DNA from: Bacteroidales bacterium UBA5536
Lineage (GTDB): Bacteria; Bacteroidota; Bacteroidia; Bacteroidales; F082
Direction: 5' to 3'
Assembly: GCA_002426795.1 (NCBI GenBank)
Contig: DINQ01000016.1
Span: 434,948 to 456,259 of the forward strand
DNA length: 21,312 nt
Position 1 is the first letter of the stretch, and each line of letters opens with the position of its first letter. Below the pieces are notes generated by a model, which had not been told where the DNA came from, made no database searches, and saw only the letters and a program-made list of their open reading frames with translations. Positions 1-7,520 of this stretch are shown here, piece after piece. A program made the translations under genes and the position numbers.

Positions 1-228
1 CAGGCTGGCCTTAAATGCAAAATCAGCCGGCCAAAGGCCGGTAAGCCAAAAAGCTTGTACCCCATCCCCCAACAGGGATCAGCGCAGCTAATCCCACTGT
101 TAGTCGAATGCCTGAAGCCAAGCTTGCTTGAGCAGGCTGGCCATAAATGCAAATTCAGCCGGCCTTTGGCCGGCAAGCCAAAAAGCTTATACCCGCAAGC
201 CCTTCATGGAACAGCGCAGCTAATCCCA
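1..228. repeat. 132-bp tandem direct repeat, about 1.7 copies
   Basis: Copy 1 begins at or before base 1 and copy 2 begins at 133. The blocks starting CAGGCTGGCC (1 and 133) and CAGCGCAGCTAATCCCA (80-96 and 212-228) are both offset by exactly 132 bases. Each copy holds a GC-rich hairpin, CCGGCC-loop-GGCCGG, at 27-41 and 159-173. The loop is AAA in copy 1 and TTT in copy 2, so the second hairpin is the reverse complement of the first. No protein-coding explanation is convincing. The array may continue to the left of the window. Confidence 0.85.
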
Positions 229-253
229 ACCACTTGATTGATAGCCACTCATA

Positions 254-274
254 CTTCCAGGCAAAGCCTGGAAG
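254..274. repeat. Perfect 9-bp inverted repeat with AAA loop
   Basis: CTTCCAGGC, AAA, GCCTGGAAG form a perfect hairpin. It has the same stem-AAA-stem geometry and GGC-AAA-GCC centre as the hairpins in the 132-bp repeat just upstream. No T-tract follows on either strand, so a simple intrinsic terminator is unlikely. It may be a third, diverged member of the same palindromic family, or an end signal for a gene left of the window. Confidence 0.7.
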
Positions 275-567
275 AACCTCACCATTGTAAGGGAATGGCA
301 AATTGAGCTCTGGTCAACAAGAAGTGTATGGCCACACTTACCGAAACAGGAATGTCTTCAAAACCTATTTTGCATTCGAAAGACAGTATTAGCAATATAC
401 CTGGCTTTTTTTCGGGTTTGGACTGTCTGCTGCATAAAAGATGACAACCAGCTTGAATTTTTTACCCAATGAACGAATCAACTTACTTTAGGGACGAATC
501 AATAAAGCACTTCATTTTATCTTTTGAATTGAAATGCGGATGTGCCTGGCGCGCAGCGCTGTGTAGT

Positions 568-610
568 CTTTTTTTATGTCTTTTGACAAAGCAAAGTGCC
601 AAACCTTTTG
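568..610. repeat. Dispersed palindromic repeat, copy A (diverged)
   Basis: It shares the order T-run, ATGTCTTTTGACA, GCAAAGTGCC, AAACCTTTT with the copies at 2641-2682 and 2773-2814. Its inverted repeat (GTCTTTTG / CAAAGTGC) is imperfect, whereas the other two copies have perfect 8-bp arms, so this looks like an older or decaying copy. Confidence 0.6.
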
Positions 611-725
611 CAGCCTAAAAAACTTTCGGGGGCCTGCACGCGCTGTCCAAATGGCGATAGAGTCGTTCTGACTGATGCACCTAAAGGGATGTTTTTACGC
701 AATATAAAAACGTGAGACTACCCTA

Positions 726-760
726 TTTGAAATATTAAATTGAGAAATTCCTTAATTTTG
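726..760 (+). promoter_or_regulatory. Candidate Bacteroidota promoter for the GNAT-rsgA operon
   Basis: TAATTTTG at 753-760 matches the -7 consensus TAnnTTTG of the Bacteroidota primary sigma factor. TTTG at 726-729 is a possible -33 box, although the 23-nt spacer is a little long. The resulting leader would be about 125 nt and would include two short palindromes. Most of this element (740-759) recurs at 20069-20088. Confidence 0.45.
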
Positions 761-825
761 AGTACTTTTTTTTTAAAACCGGGCAAGTGCACAGCAGCTG
801 TTGCCATGCATGCTAAAAGAGGATG

Positions 826-840
826 TTTCCATAATGGAAA
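826..840. promoter_or_regulatory. Perfect 15-bp palindrome, possible operator
   Basis: TTTCCAT, A, ATGGAAA is a perfect inverted repeat with a one-base centre, 52 bp upstream of the GNAT start codon. It is too tight to form an RNA hairpin with a usable loop, which favours a dimeric protein-binding site. No regulator gene is adjacent, so the binder is unknown. Confidence 0.3.
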
Positions 841-891
841 AACAGCCGGCTGAGGCACATAAACAGAGGCAATATTCACAATGTTTTAATC

Positions 892-1515
892 ATGGAAATA
901 AGTATTCAACAAACAAAAGCAAAGGATTTCCGGACAACAGAAAACATTACCCGCGAGGCATTTTGGAATTTGTTTAAACCCGGATGTGACGAACATCTGG
1001 TATTACACAACCTCAGGAAAAGTAAAAGTTACCTGCCAGAGCTTGATCTGGTCGCCAAGGCGGAGAATAGTATCATTGGGCATGCGATAACGACAAAAGC
1101 CAGGGTCACCGACAAATATAACAACGAACACAAGGTGTTATGTGTAGGACCAATCTCGGTGCTTCCTGAGTTTCAAAATCAAGGCATTGGAGCAAAACTC
1201 CTGAATGAGTCCATTGCTGTAGCCAAAGAGTCGGGCTTTGCAGCAATGATACTGTTCGGACATCCGGATTATTATCACCGCTTTGGATTCGTCAATGCTC
1301 AGAAGTATGGCATTACAACAAAAGAAGGGATGAATTTTGATCCTTTTATGGCCTTGGAATTGTATCCAAATGCCCTGTCGGCTGTTAGCGGAAGTTTTTA
1401 TGAGGATAAGGCATTTGAAACCAATGAGGAAGAACTCGATGCGTTTGAAAAACTTTTTCCGAAAAAAGAAAAAGGCAAACCTAAAATTGACATTCAAAAT
1501 TTAGCAGGAAAATGA
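892..1515 (+). CDS. GNAT-family N-acetyltransferase (YhbS-like)
   Basis: Predicted cytoplasmic acetyl-CoA-dependent N-acetyltransferase of 207 aa. The acetyl-CoA pyrophosphate loop is visible at residues ~90-104 (LPEFQNQGIGAKLL, a good Q/R-x-x-G-x-G/A motif A). HPDYYHRFGF at ~124-133 is typical of the YhbS subgroup. A 40-residue lysine/glutamate-rich tail follows the domain. The substrate cannot be read from sequence. The stop codon overlaps the start of the downstream GTPase gene (ATGA at 1512-1515), so the two are very probably co-translated. Modification of a ribosomal or translation-related target is possible from context but is only inference. No clear ribosome binding site precedes the ATG, as is common in this phylum. 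Confidence 0.85.
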   Translation: MEISIQQTKAKDFRTTENITREAFWNLFKPGCDEHLVLHNLRKSKSYLPELDLVAKAENSIIGHAITTKARVTDKYNNEHKVLCVGPISVLPEFQNQGIGAKLLNESIAVAKESGFAAMILFGHPDYYHRFGFVNAQKYGITTKEGMNFDPFMALELYPNALSAVSGSFYEDKAFETNEEELDAFEKLFPKKEKGKPKIDIQNLAGK

Positions 1516-2579
1516 CACTGGAAGAATTAGGATACAACAACAAGTTTGAAGCCTACAGAATAGCGCAGAAACTGACGGAATTTGAAACAGGAAGGGTTGT
1601 AGCCGAACACAAGGAAAGATATGTTGTAAGGAACGAAAAAGGTGAATTTGAAGCAGAGATTACCGGAAATCTCAGATTTACTGCCAAAAGCCGTGAAGAC
1701 TTTCCCGCTGTTGGCGATTGGGTGGCCATGTCGGTTTACGATTCGGATAGCGCCATCATTCATCAAATATTACCCAGGTTCTCCATTGTTAAAAGGCAAG
1801 CCGTTGGACAATTCGGAGAAGTTCAGGTGATAGCCACGAATATTGATTACGCTTTTTTGATTCAGGCAGCAGACAGAGATTTCAGCATCAACAGACTTGA
1901 AAGATACCTGACGATTTGTTATTCATCCAGGGTTAGTCCGATCATCTTACTCAATAAAATTGACCTGATTGATGAGCAACGGTTAAATGAGCTTATGGGA
2001 AGTATTCAATCACGAATTCAGGACGTGCCAATCATGGCTATCAGCAACGAGACCCAAAGCGGATACGAAACGATCAGAAAGACAATTGAAAAGGGAAAAA
2101 CCTATTGCATGCTGGGTTCTTCGGGCGTAGGGAAATCAACCTTGCTGAACAACCTCTCTGGCAGAAAAATCATGAAAACGGATTTGATTAGCCAAAGTAC
2201 CAGCAAAGGGCGACACATCACGAGCCACAGAGCATTAACTGTGCTTGAAGGCGGAGGCATTCTTGTTGACAATCCCGGCATGAGAGAGGTGGGTATTGCC
2301 GACACAGCCCAGGGACTGGAAACTACCTTTGATAAAATTATCAGTCTTTCTGCGGGATGCAAATTCAAGGATTGTACCCATACATCTGAAACCGGATGTG
2401 CAGTTTTGGAAGCGGTTGAAAAAGGAGAAATAGCCCAAAGCAGCTTCGAAAATTACTTGAGGCTGGAGAGAGAAAAGGCACACTTTGAAACAACCCTTGA
2501 AGAGCGACGCAAGAAAGACAAGGAATTTGGCAAAATGCTAAAAAACTACAAGAAAGACGTGAAGAGAAATAAGTATTAA
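1512..2579 (+). CDS. rsgA: Ribosome small subunit-dependent GTPase A
   Basis: Circularly permuted GTPase that acts in late 30S subunit maturation in this family. Order of elements: N-terminal OB-fold region (about residues 25-100), G4 NKID at 148-151, G1/P-loop GSSGVGKS at 202-209, a G2 region around GRHITSHR (233-240), G3 DNPG at 253-256, then a zinc site with C283, C288, H290 and C296 in the C-x4-C-x-H-x5-C spacing expected for RsgA. The protein is 355 aa, longer than the ~300-aa form usual in the phylum. It has an N-terminal extension and a basic coiled C-terminus (318-355), so it may be a second RsgA-type paralogue rather than the housekeeping copy. It overlaps the GNAT gene by 4 bp. Confidence 0.93.
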   Translation: MTLEELGYNNKFEAYRIAQKLTEFETGRVVAEHKERYVVRNEKGEFEAEITGNLRFTAKSREDFPAVGDWVAMSVYDSDSAIIHQILPRFSIVKRQAVGQFGEVQVIATNIDYAFLIQAADRDFSINRLERYLTICYSSRVSPIILLNKIDLIDEQRLNELMGSIQSRIQDVPIMAISNETQSGYETIRKTIEKGKTYCMLGSSGVGKSTLLNNLSGRKIMKTDLISQSTSKGRHITSHRALTVLEGGGILVDNPGMREVGIADTAQGLETTFDKIISLSAGCKFKDCTHTSETGCAVLEAVEKGEIAQSSFENYLRLEREKAHFETTLEERRKKDKEFGKMLKNYKKDVKRNKY

Positions 2580-2640
2580 GGCTGGTGCTCCCGGCCATCC
2601 GAGATGTGATCAGTATCCGGAAAATTTGGATGATAAGCTG

Positions 2641-2682
2641 TTTTTCTATGTCCTTTGACAGGGCAAAGGACTAAACCTTTTC
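2641..2682. repeat. Dispersed palindromic repeat, copy B
   Basis: Perfect 8-bp arms GTCCTTTG (2650-2657) and CAAAGGAC (2664-2671) around ACAGGG, preceded by a T-rich run with ATG and followed by AAACCTTTT. The right arm can also pair with the following CCTTT, so two mutually exclusive hairpins are possible. Confidence 0.75.
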
Positions 2683-2772
2683 GGCTTGAATTTAGCAAGT
2701 CTGCTGTTTCAAACTCTGCTGCCGCACGATTCCTCTCGTGTGGCCGGAATACATTTAGTTGTTGAAAGTTAT

Positions 2773-2814
2773 TTTTTTATGTCCTTTGGCAGGGCAAAGG
2801 ACCAAAGCCTTTGT
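2773..2814. repeat. Dispersed palindromic repeat, copy C
   Basis: Perfect 8-bp arms GTCCTTTG (2781-2788) and CAAAGGAC (2795-2802) around GCAGGG, with seven Ts upstream. CAAAGG of the right arm can alternatively pair with CCTTTG at 2808-2813. It is nearly identical to copy B in the core. Confidence 0.75.
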
Positions 2815-2927
2815 GCGATCGATGCTTCCGCCTGATCGGGAACTTGAGGCAAACTAACATTTCATACCGCCAGCAAAAAGGTGGCACAGTGTGAACTCAG
2901 TGTCAATCGATGCGAAAAACAAAATTG

Positions 2928-2935
2928 TATCTTTG
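2928..2935 (+). promoter_or_regulatory. Promoter -7 box for the CNNM/CBS gene
   Basis: TATCTTTG matches TAnnTTTG exactly and lies 10 bp upstream of the ATG at 2946. Transcription would start almost at the start codon, implying a leaderless or very short-leader mRNA. No convincing -33 TTTG box was seen. Confidence 0.5.
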
Positions 2936-2945
2936 AAAGAAAAAA

Positions 2946-4022
2946 ATGCTGCTTCTCTTTGCCTATTTATTCCTGGCCTTGTTCGTTTCGTTTCTCTGTT
3001 CGATCATGGAATCGGTGCTCCTTTCCACTCCTCAATCCTTTCTGATCGTAAAACAGGATAAAGGCTATCATTGGGCGAAATCATTCAACGAACTCAAGCT
3101 GAAGATCGACAAACCTTTGTCTGCCATTTTATCATTAAACACTGTGGCGCATACCATTGGTGCTGCCGGCGTTGGTGCTCAGGCGGTTCAGGTTTTTGGG
3201 GAGGCATCGTTTGGTATTGTATCGGCTGTCCTGACCATTCTGATCCTTATTCTTACAGAAATAATCCCTAAGACGATTGGAGCCCGATACTGGCGAAGCT
3301 TATGCAGGATTTCCTACTATACCATCAAGGCCATGATTGTCATTACCTACCCGCTTGTAATTATGTCGGCCTTTATCACCAAAATCATTTCAAACAACAA
3401 AGCGGAACAAACGACAAGCCGAGACGAAATAGCTGCATTGGCCAACATTGGAGCCGGTGAAGGATTGTTTTCTGACAAGGAAAACATCATCATTCAAAAT
3501 ATCCTTAAACTGAAAAATATCAGAGTGACGGAAATGATGACTCCCAGGGTGGTTGTTGCGGTAGCTGACGAGAACATGCATTTGCATGAGTTCCTGAAAA
3601 ACAAGGAGTATTTGAATTATTCGCGCATACCTGTTTTTTCGGGAAACGATGAAAACATCACCGGATATGTGCTCAGGCAGCAGGTGTTTGAGAATTTGGC
3701 TGAAGACAAACACGAACTGAAGTTGAAAGATATCAAACGCGAAATCATGGTGTTTCCTGAGACCACGGTTTTGTATCTGCTATGGGAGAAACTCCTGGAA
3801 AAAAAGGAGCACATCGCCCTGATTGTTGATGAATACGGCGGATTGGACGGGATTGTGACCATGGAGGATGTGATTGAAACCTTGCTCGGGCTCGAAATTG
3901 TTGACGAAAGCGACACAATAACCGATATGCAGAGTTATGCACGTGAGAGATGGAAATCAAGACAGGCAAAGTATACCCAATTGAATCAACTGAAAACAGA
4001 TGAAAAAAGAAAAGCTAACTGA
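2946..4022 (+). CDS. CNNM (DUF21) domain protein with CBS pair, HlyC/CorC-like
   Basis: Inner-membrane protein of 358 aa from the CNNM/CorC family, whose members are linked to Mg2+/Co2+ or other divalent cation transport. The DUF21/CNNM membrane domain spans residues ~1-150 with four hydrophobic segments; N65-T66 and EIIPKTIGA at 105-113 match family-typical positions. A cytosolic CBS pair follows: VTEMMTPR at 194-201 starts the first, and VDEYGGLDGIVTMEDVIETLLG (294-315) is the hallmark of the second. The C-terminal transporter-associated CorC_HlyC domain present in longer homologues is absent; the protein ends in a short charged tail. The annotation 'hemolysin' in this family is historical and should not be taken literally. 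Confidence 0.9.
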   Translation: MLLLFAYLFLALFVSFLCSIMESVLLSTPQSFLIVKQDKGYHWAKSFNELKLKIDKPLSAILSLNTVAHTIGAAGVGAQAVQVFGEASFGIVSAVLTILILILTEIIPKTIGARYWRSLCRISYYTIKAMIVITYPLVIMSAFITKIISNNKAEQTTSRDEIAALANIGAGEGLFSDKENIIIQNILKLKNIRVTEMMTPRVVVAVADENMHLHEFLKNKEYLNYSRIPVFSGNDENITGYVLRQQVFENLAEDKHELKLKDIKREIMVFPETTVLYLLWEKLLEKKEHIALIVDEYGGLDGIVTMEDVIETLLGLEIVDESDTITDMQSYARERWKSRQAKYTQLNQLKTDEKRKAN

Positions 4023-4167
4023 AGATGTGTTTTAAGTATAGGATTTTAAAAGGTATTCGTACTTCATGAGCTGCTTCAGGTTTGCACAGTGGACCGAAAA
4101 GTCTGAAATCTGTAACGGTGATCGAACCAAATGCATGACTTTTAGAGACAACCAGCACAAAAACTGA

Positions 4168-5466
4168 ATGGAAGAAAACAAAGAAAATTTAAAGCGGGTC
4201 ATCGGGCTGTTTGGTTTCAGCACCAACATTGTCAATATGGTGGTGGGTTCCGGGATATTTGTGCTGCCAGCCATTGTAGCTGCCGGACTGGGTTCATCGA
4301 GCATTTTTGCCTATTTGCTTTGTGGCTTTCTGGTGGCACTCGTGATGCTTTGTTTTGCCGAAGCCGGCAGCAAAATAACAGAGTCCGGAGGTGCATATGT
4401 GTACATCAGAACTGCTTTTGGTCCCTATTTTGGCTTTCTTACCTCGGTGCTGTTTGTTTTGGCCACCATTTCGGCTGATGCTGCCGTAGCCAATGCCATT
4501 GTCGATATCATTGGTTCTGTGTTGCCTGCATTTAAAACGCCATTCGTTCGAGTAAGTACATTTTTTATTCTTTTCGCCGGCTTTGGTTTCATCAACATAA
4601 AAGGAGTAAAAAGTGGTGTTGAGGTAGTGAAATTTGTCACCATCACGAAATTGGTTCCACTTCTCTTGCTGGTTGTATTTTCGTGGGGCAGTGTTTCTTT
4701 GGACAATCTTTCAATCGGGATGGTTGCGCCTTTCGGCGATATCGCCGAGATTTCGTTGATCCTGTTTTTTGCCTTCCAGGGTGCTGAATCCGGATTGTCT
4801 GTCGGGGGTGAGGTGAAGAATCCCCAACGGATTATTCCACGGGGTATTTTGTTGAGTATTATGACCGTACTGATTTTGTATGTCCTCATTCAAATCGTTG
4901 CGCAGGGCGTGCTGGGCAATTCATTGGTCTCATTTACTGAAAACCCTTTGGGGGCGGTTGCCAGTCGGGTGTTTGGCTCTTTTGGCTTCACGGCAATGAC
5001 CTTCGCAGCCGCTGTCTCCATGTTGGGCTACCTCAGCAGTTCGGTGTTGAGTATGCCAAGGATCTTGTACCGTGCCTCCATCGACAAGGTGCTGCCCGTG
5101 AATGCCCTGGCCAAAATTCACCCGAAATTTAGCACACCCTATGTAGCTATTATTTGCTATGCAGCGGCTGGCTTTTTATTTGCTTCGACGGGTGGTTTTA
5201 AGCAACTGGCGATCATTTCGAGCGCGACCATTTTGCTCATCTATTTGGGTGTATCGCTGTCGGTGGTCAAATTCAAAAAACTGAATACCGGTTCCGGGAA
5301 TGCGTTTAAAACTCCTGGTGGCTATCTGGTTCCGGTATTGTCGTGTTTGACCATCATCTATTTATTGTCCAAACTTGCCCTGAATGAGTTTTTGGTTATT
5401 TCGGTAGCCATCCTTTTGTTGAGCACGTTGTATTTTTTTAAAACCAGGCTGATGAAAAGAAACTGA
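4168..5466 (+). CDS. APC-family amino acid permease
   Basis: Polytopic inner-membrane transporter of 432 aa, probably 12 helices. The first helix carries the APC signature GSGIFVLP (27-34), and the helix around residue 200 carries the AFQGAESG element seen in amino-acid/polyamine permeases. Length fits the family. The substrate cannot be assigned; the absence of neighbouring decarboxylase or catabolic genes gives no hint. It starts 145 bp after the CNNM gene with no terminator visible between them, so read-through is possible. ATG at 4168 was chosen because the short charged N-terminus before the first helix is normal for the family. Confidence 0.9.
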   Translation: MEENKENLKRVIGLFGFSTNIVNMVVGSGIFVLPAIVAAGLGSSSIFAYLLCGFLVALVMLCFAEAGSKITESGGAYVYIRTAFGPYFGFLTSVLFVLATISADAAVANAIVDIIGSVLPAFKTPFVRVSTFFILFAGFGFINIKGVKSGVEVVKFVTITKLVPLLLLVVFSWGSVSLDNLSIGMVAPFGDIAEISLILFFAFQGAESGLSVGGEVKNPQRIIPRGILLSIMTVLILYVLIQIVAQGVLGNSLVSFTENPLGAVASRVFGSFGFTAMTFAAAVSMLGYLSSSVLSMPRILYRASIDKVLPVNALAKIHPKFSTPYVAIICYAAAGFLFASTGGFKQLAIISSATILLIYLGVSLSVVKFKKLNTGSGNAFKTPGGYLVPVLSCLTIIYLLSKLALNEFLVISVAILLLSTLYFFKTRLMKRN

Positions 5467-5699
5467 ATGACAAGCACTTATGCCCCGTGCTCGTGAATGA
5501 CAGTCGGCAGATTGTCTTGTTCATCGTTTGTATTTTCACGTTTGACGAGAACTTGCGTTGTTATCTGTTGCTGCAGTATTTGCCGGACATTTCTTTCGCC
5601 GAACGCATAAATGAAAGGCATAAGAAAACCCGCAACAAATGACAGTCGATGAAAAAATATAAATTAGCAGGCTAAATCGACCAGGATAAACGACGCATA

Positions 5700-7520
5700 A
5701 TGCCATCTTTTGAAAGTAGGGCCAGCCAAACACTGCAAAAATCAATTGCCGTTTTGCCATTTGTGAATTTCAGTCAGGAAAAAGAGAATGACTATTTTGA
5801 GGATGGTATCACAGAGGAAATAATAAATGCGCTAACCAAGGTTAAAGGATTGAAGGTAATTGCCCGTACTTCCTCTTTTGCTTTCAAAGGGAAAAATATT
5901 GATGTAAGAAGCATTGGCAGTCAGTTGGGTGTAAATGCAGTATTGGAAGGGAGCGTGCGCAGGGCAAAAAACAGGGTTCGTATCACCGCCCAGTTAATCA
6001 ATACCATTGACGGAACGCACTTTTGGTCGAAAATCTTCGATCGCGAATTAAACGACATTTTTGCCCTACAGGATGAAATCAGCCTGCTCATTACTGAGCA
6101 AATCAGGGAGAATTTTGGTCATTTTGACATCCCGTCTCATCCACACATCTATCCAACCCAAAAGATTGAAGCTTACGATTTGTTTCTGAAGGGGAGTTAT
6201 CATCTGAAAAGGAAAGGCTATGATGATGTCAAAAAATCAATCAGTTTTTTCAGAGAAGCAATTCAGGTCGATCCAAACTATGCCGAAGCGTTATCCATGT
6301 TGGGGGAGGCATATATTCATGCTGCTGGTTTTGGAATGATGACCACGAGGGAAGCGCACGAATTGGCCAGAGAATCGGCGGAAAATGCCATTGCACTGGA
6401 TGCTGAAAACGCTCATGCACATAAAGTGCTCGCGTATGTGAAGTTGTTTTACGATTGGGATTGGGAATCGGCCTTAACAACCTATAACAAAGCTGTCGCT
6501 TTTGGCCTTCCCGAGCAAAATGAATTTATCTCGTACTACTATATATTTGTTGAAGAAGATTATGAAAGAGCGATTCAGGTAGCCAAAAAAGTGACTGAAA
6601 CAGATCCCCTTCATGTTATTTCGCATTGGCAACTGGGATTGGCCTATTATTTTGCCCGCAGGTTTAAAGAATCTATCACCGCTTTTAATGCAGCTTTGGA
6701 AATCGACCCAAATTTTAGCGAAGCAATCCGCTATCGGGGCCTGGTAAAGGGCTATTTAGGTAAATTCCACGAGGCATTATCTGATATTCATCGGGCGCTC
6801 GAACTGACGAGTGGACAAGGTTTGGCCAATCTGGACCTGTTGGTGGTGAAAATATTCATGGGCAAAAAGAAGGAAGTAGTTGCTGTTGTGGAAAAGTCGG
6901 AATATGTTGACTCATCGGACCCAGCAATACTCTACGCGCTGCTTGATATGCCCGACGAAGCCATTTTTTGGCTGAAGAAAGCCAGTCAGGAACGTTCGGT
7001 GATGATGGTATCGCTGAAGAACTTTTGGGTGTGGGACAACCTGAGGGATGACCCCCGTTTTAAAGAAATGTACGAACAGATGAATTTCCCACCATCGGTT
7101 GAAAACCAGCGTAAAACCGAACCAGTTGCTATTGGACAGCAAACCACATCCAATGCTTCTTTGTTAAATGAAAAAGAAATCAAATATTATTTGCAACAGC
7201 TTGAGAAGCTGGTACATGATGAAAAGGTTTATACCGACTCTTTGCTTTCGTTGCGACAGGTAGCAGACAAGATAGGATTGCATCCAAACAGATTATCCTG
7301 GCTGCTCAACGAACAACTTCACAAAAACTTCAACGAATACATCAATGCTTTCAGGCTGGAAACCTTTAAAGCAAAAGCCTTAGACCCCAAAAATAAGCAC
7401 ATTACTATTTTAGGACTGGCTTATGAAAGTGGGTTTAATTCGAAAACAAGCTTTAACAGTTATTTTAAAAAAATGGAAGGCATCACACCAACAGCCTGGG
7501 TAAAGAAGCACGAAAAATGA
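5700..7520 (+). CDS. TolB-like/TPR/AraC-type transcriptional regulator
   Basis: A 606-aa soluble regulator. Residues ~13-140 match the TolB-like N-terminal domain seen in adenylate-cyclase-associated and TPR regulators (SIAVLPFVNFS at 15-25, GITEEIINAL, VLEGSVRRAKNRVRITAQLI). A TPR array covers ~155-440, with clear units around 187-205 and 330-355. The C-terminus (~510-606) is an AraC/XylS double helix-turn-helix (first helix pair near 517-537, second near 568-591, ending GITPTAWVK). No transmembrane helix was seen between domains, unlike many related Bacteroidota proteins I recall, which place AraC at the N-terminus followed by a helix. It overlaps the MFS gene by 4 bp (ATGA), so control of that exporter is the obvious hypothesis. 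ATG 5700 lacks a recognisable ribosome binding site. Confidence 0.85.
   Translation: MPSFESRASQTLQKSIAVLPFVNFSQEKENDYFEDGITEEIINALTKVKGLKVIARTSSFAFKGKNIDVRSIGSQLGVNAVLEGSVRRAKNRVRITAQLINTIDGTHFWSKIFDRELNDIFALQDEISLLITEQIRENFGHFDIPSHPHIYPTQKIEAYDLFLKGSYHLKRKGYDDVKKSISFFREAIQVDPNYAEALSMLGEAYIHAAGFGMMTTREAHELARESAENAIALDAENAHAHKVLAYVKLFYDWDWESALTTYNKAVAFGLPEQNEFISYYYIFVEEDYERAIQVAKKVTETDPLHVISHWQLGLAYYFARRFKESITAFNAALEIDPNFSEAIRYRGLVKGYLGKFHEALSDIHRALELTSGQGLANLDLLVVKIFMGKKKEVVAVVEKSEYVDSSDPAILYALLDMPDEAIFWLKKASQERSVMMVSLKNFWVWDNLRDDPRFKEMYEQMNFPPSVENQRKTEPVAIGQQTTSNASLLNEKEIKYYLQQLEKLVHDEKVYTDSLLSLRQVADKIGLHPNRLSWLLNEQLHKNFNEYINAFRLETFKAKALDPKNKHITILGLAYESGFNSKTSFNSYFKKMEGITPTAWVKKHEK

Larger units (their letters stand above)
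229..891. other. Gene-free stretch with palindromes and one promoter
   Basis: No credible coding region was seen on either strand. It holds the hairpin at 254-274, an inverted repeat AAGTGT/ACACTT at 322-339, a diverged copy of a dispersed palindromic repeat at 568-610, a promoter-like element at 726-760, and two perfect short palindromes in the presumed leader of the acetyltransferase gene (ACAGC-A-GCTGT at 791-801 and TTTCCAT-A-ATGGAAA at 826-840). Confidence 0.6.
2580..2945. other. Gene-free stretch carrying two dispersed repeats
   Basis: No credible ORF was seen. It contains palindromic repeat copies B and C, whose inverted-repeat arms start 131 bp apart (2650 and 2781), and a promoter box just before the next gene. 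No clear terminator with a T-tract follows rsgA. Confidence 0.6.

Noticed and set aside
55..237. 60-aa + strand frame inside the 132-bp repeat
   Set aside because: It is made of the tandem repeat itself and has no protein-like features; best explained as repeat DNA.
5536..5760. 74-aa minus-strand frame between the permease and the TPR regulator
   Set aside because: It overlaps the start of the strongly supported regulator gene and has no recognisable domain; hydrophobic stretch only.
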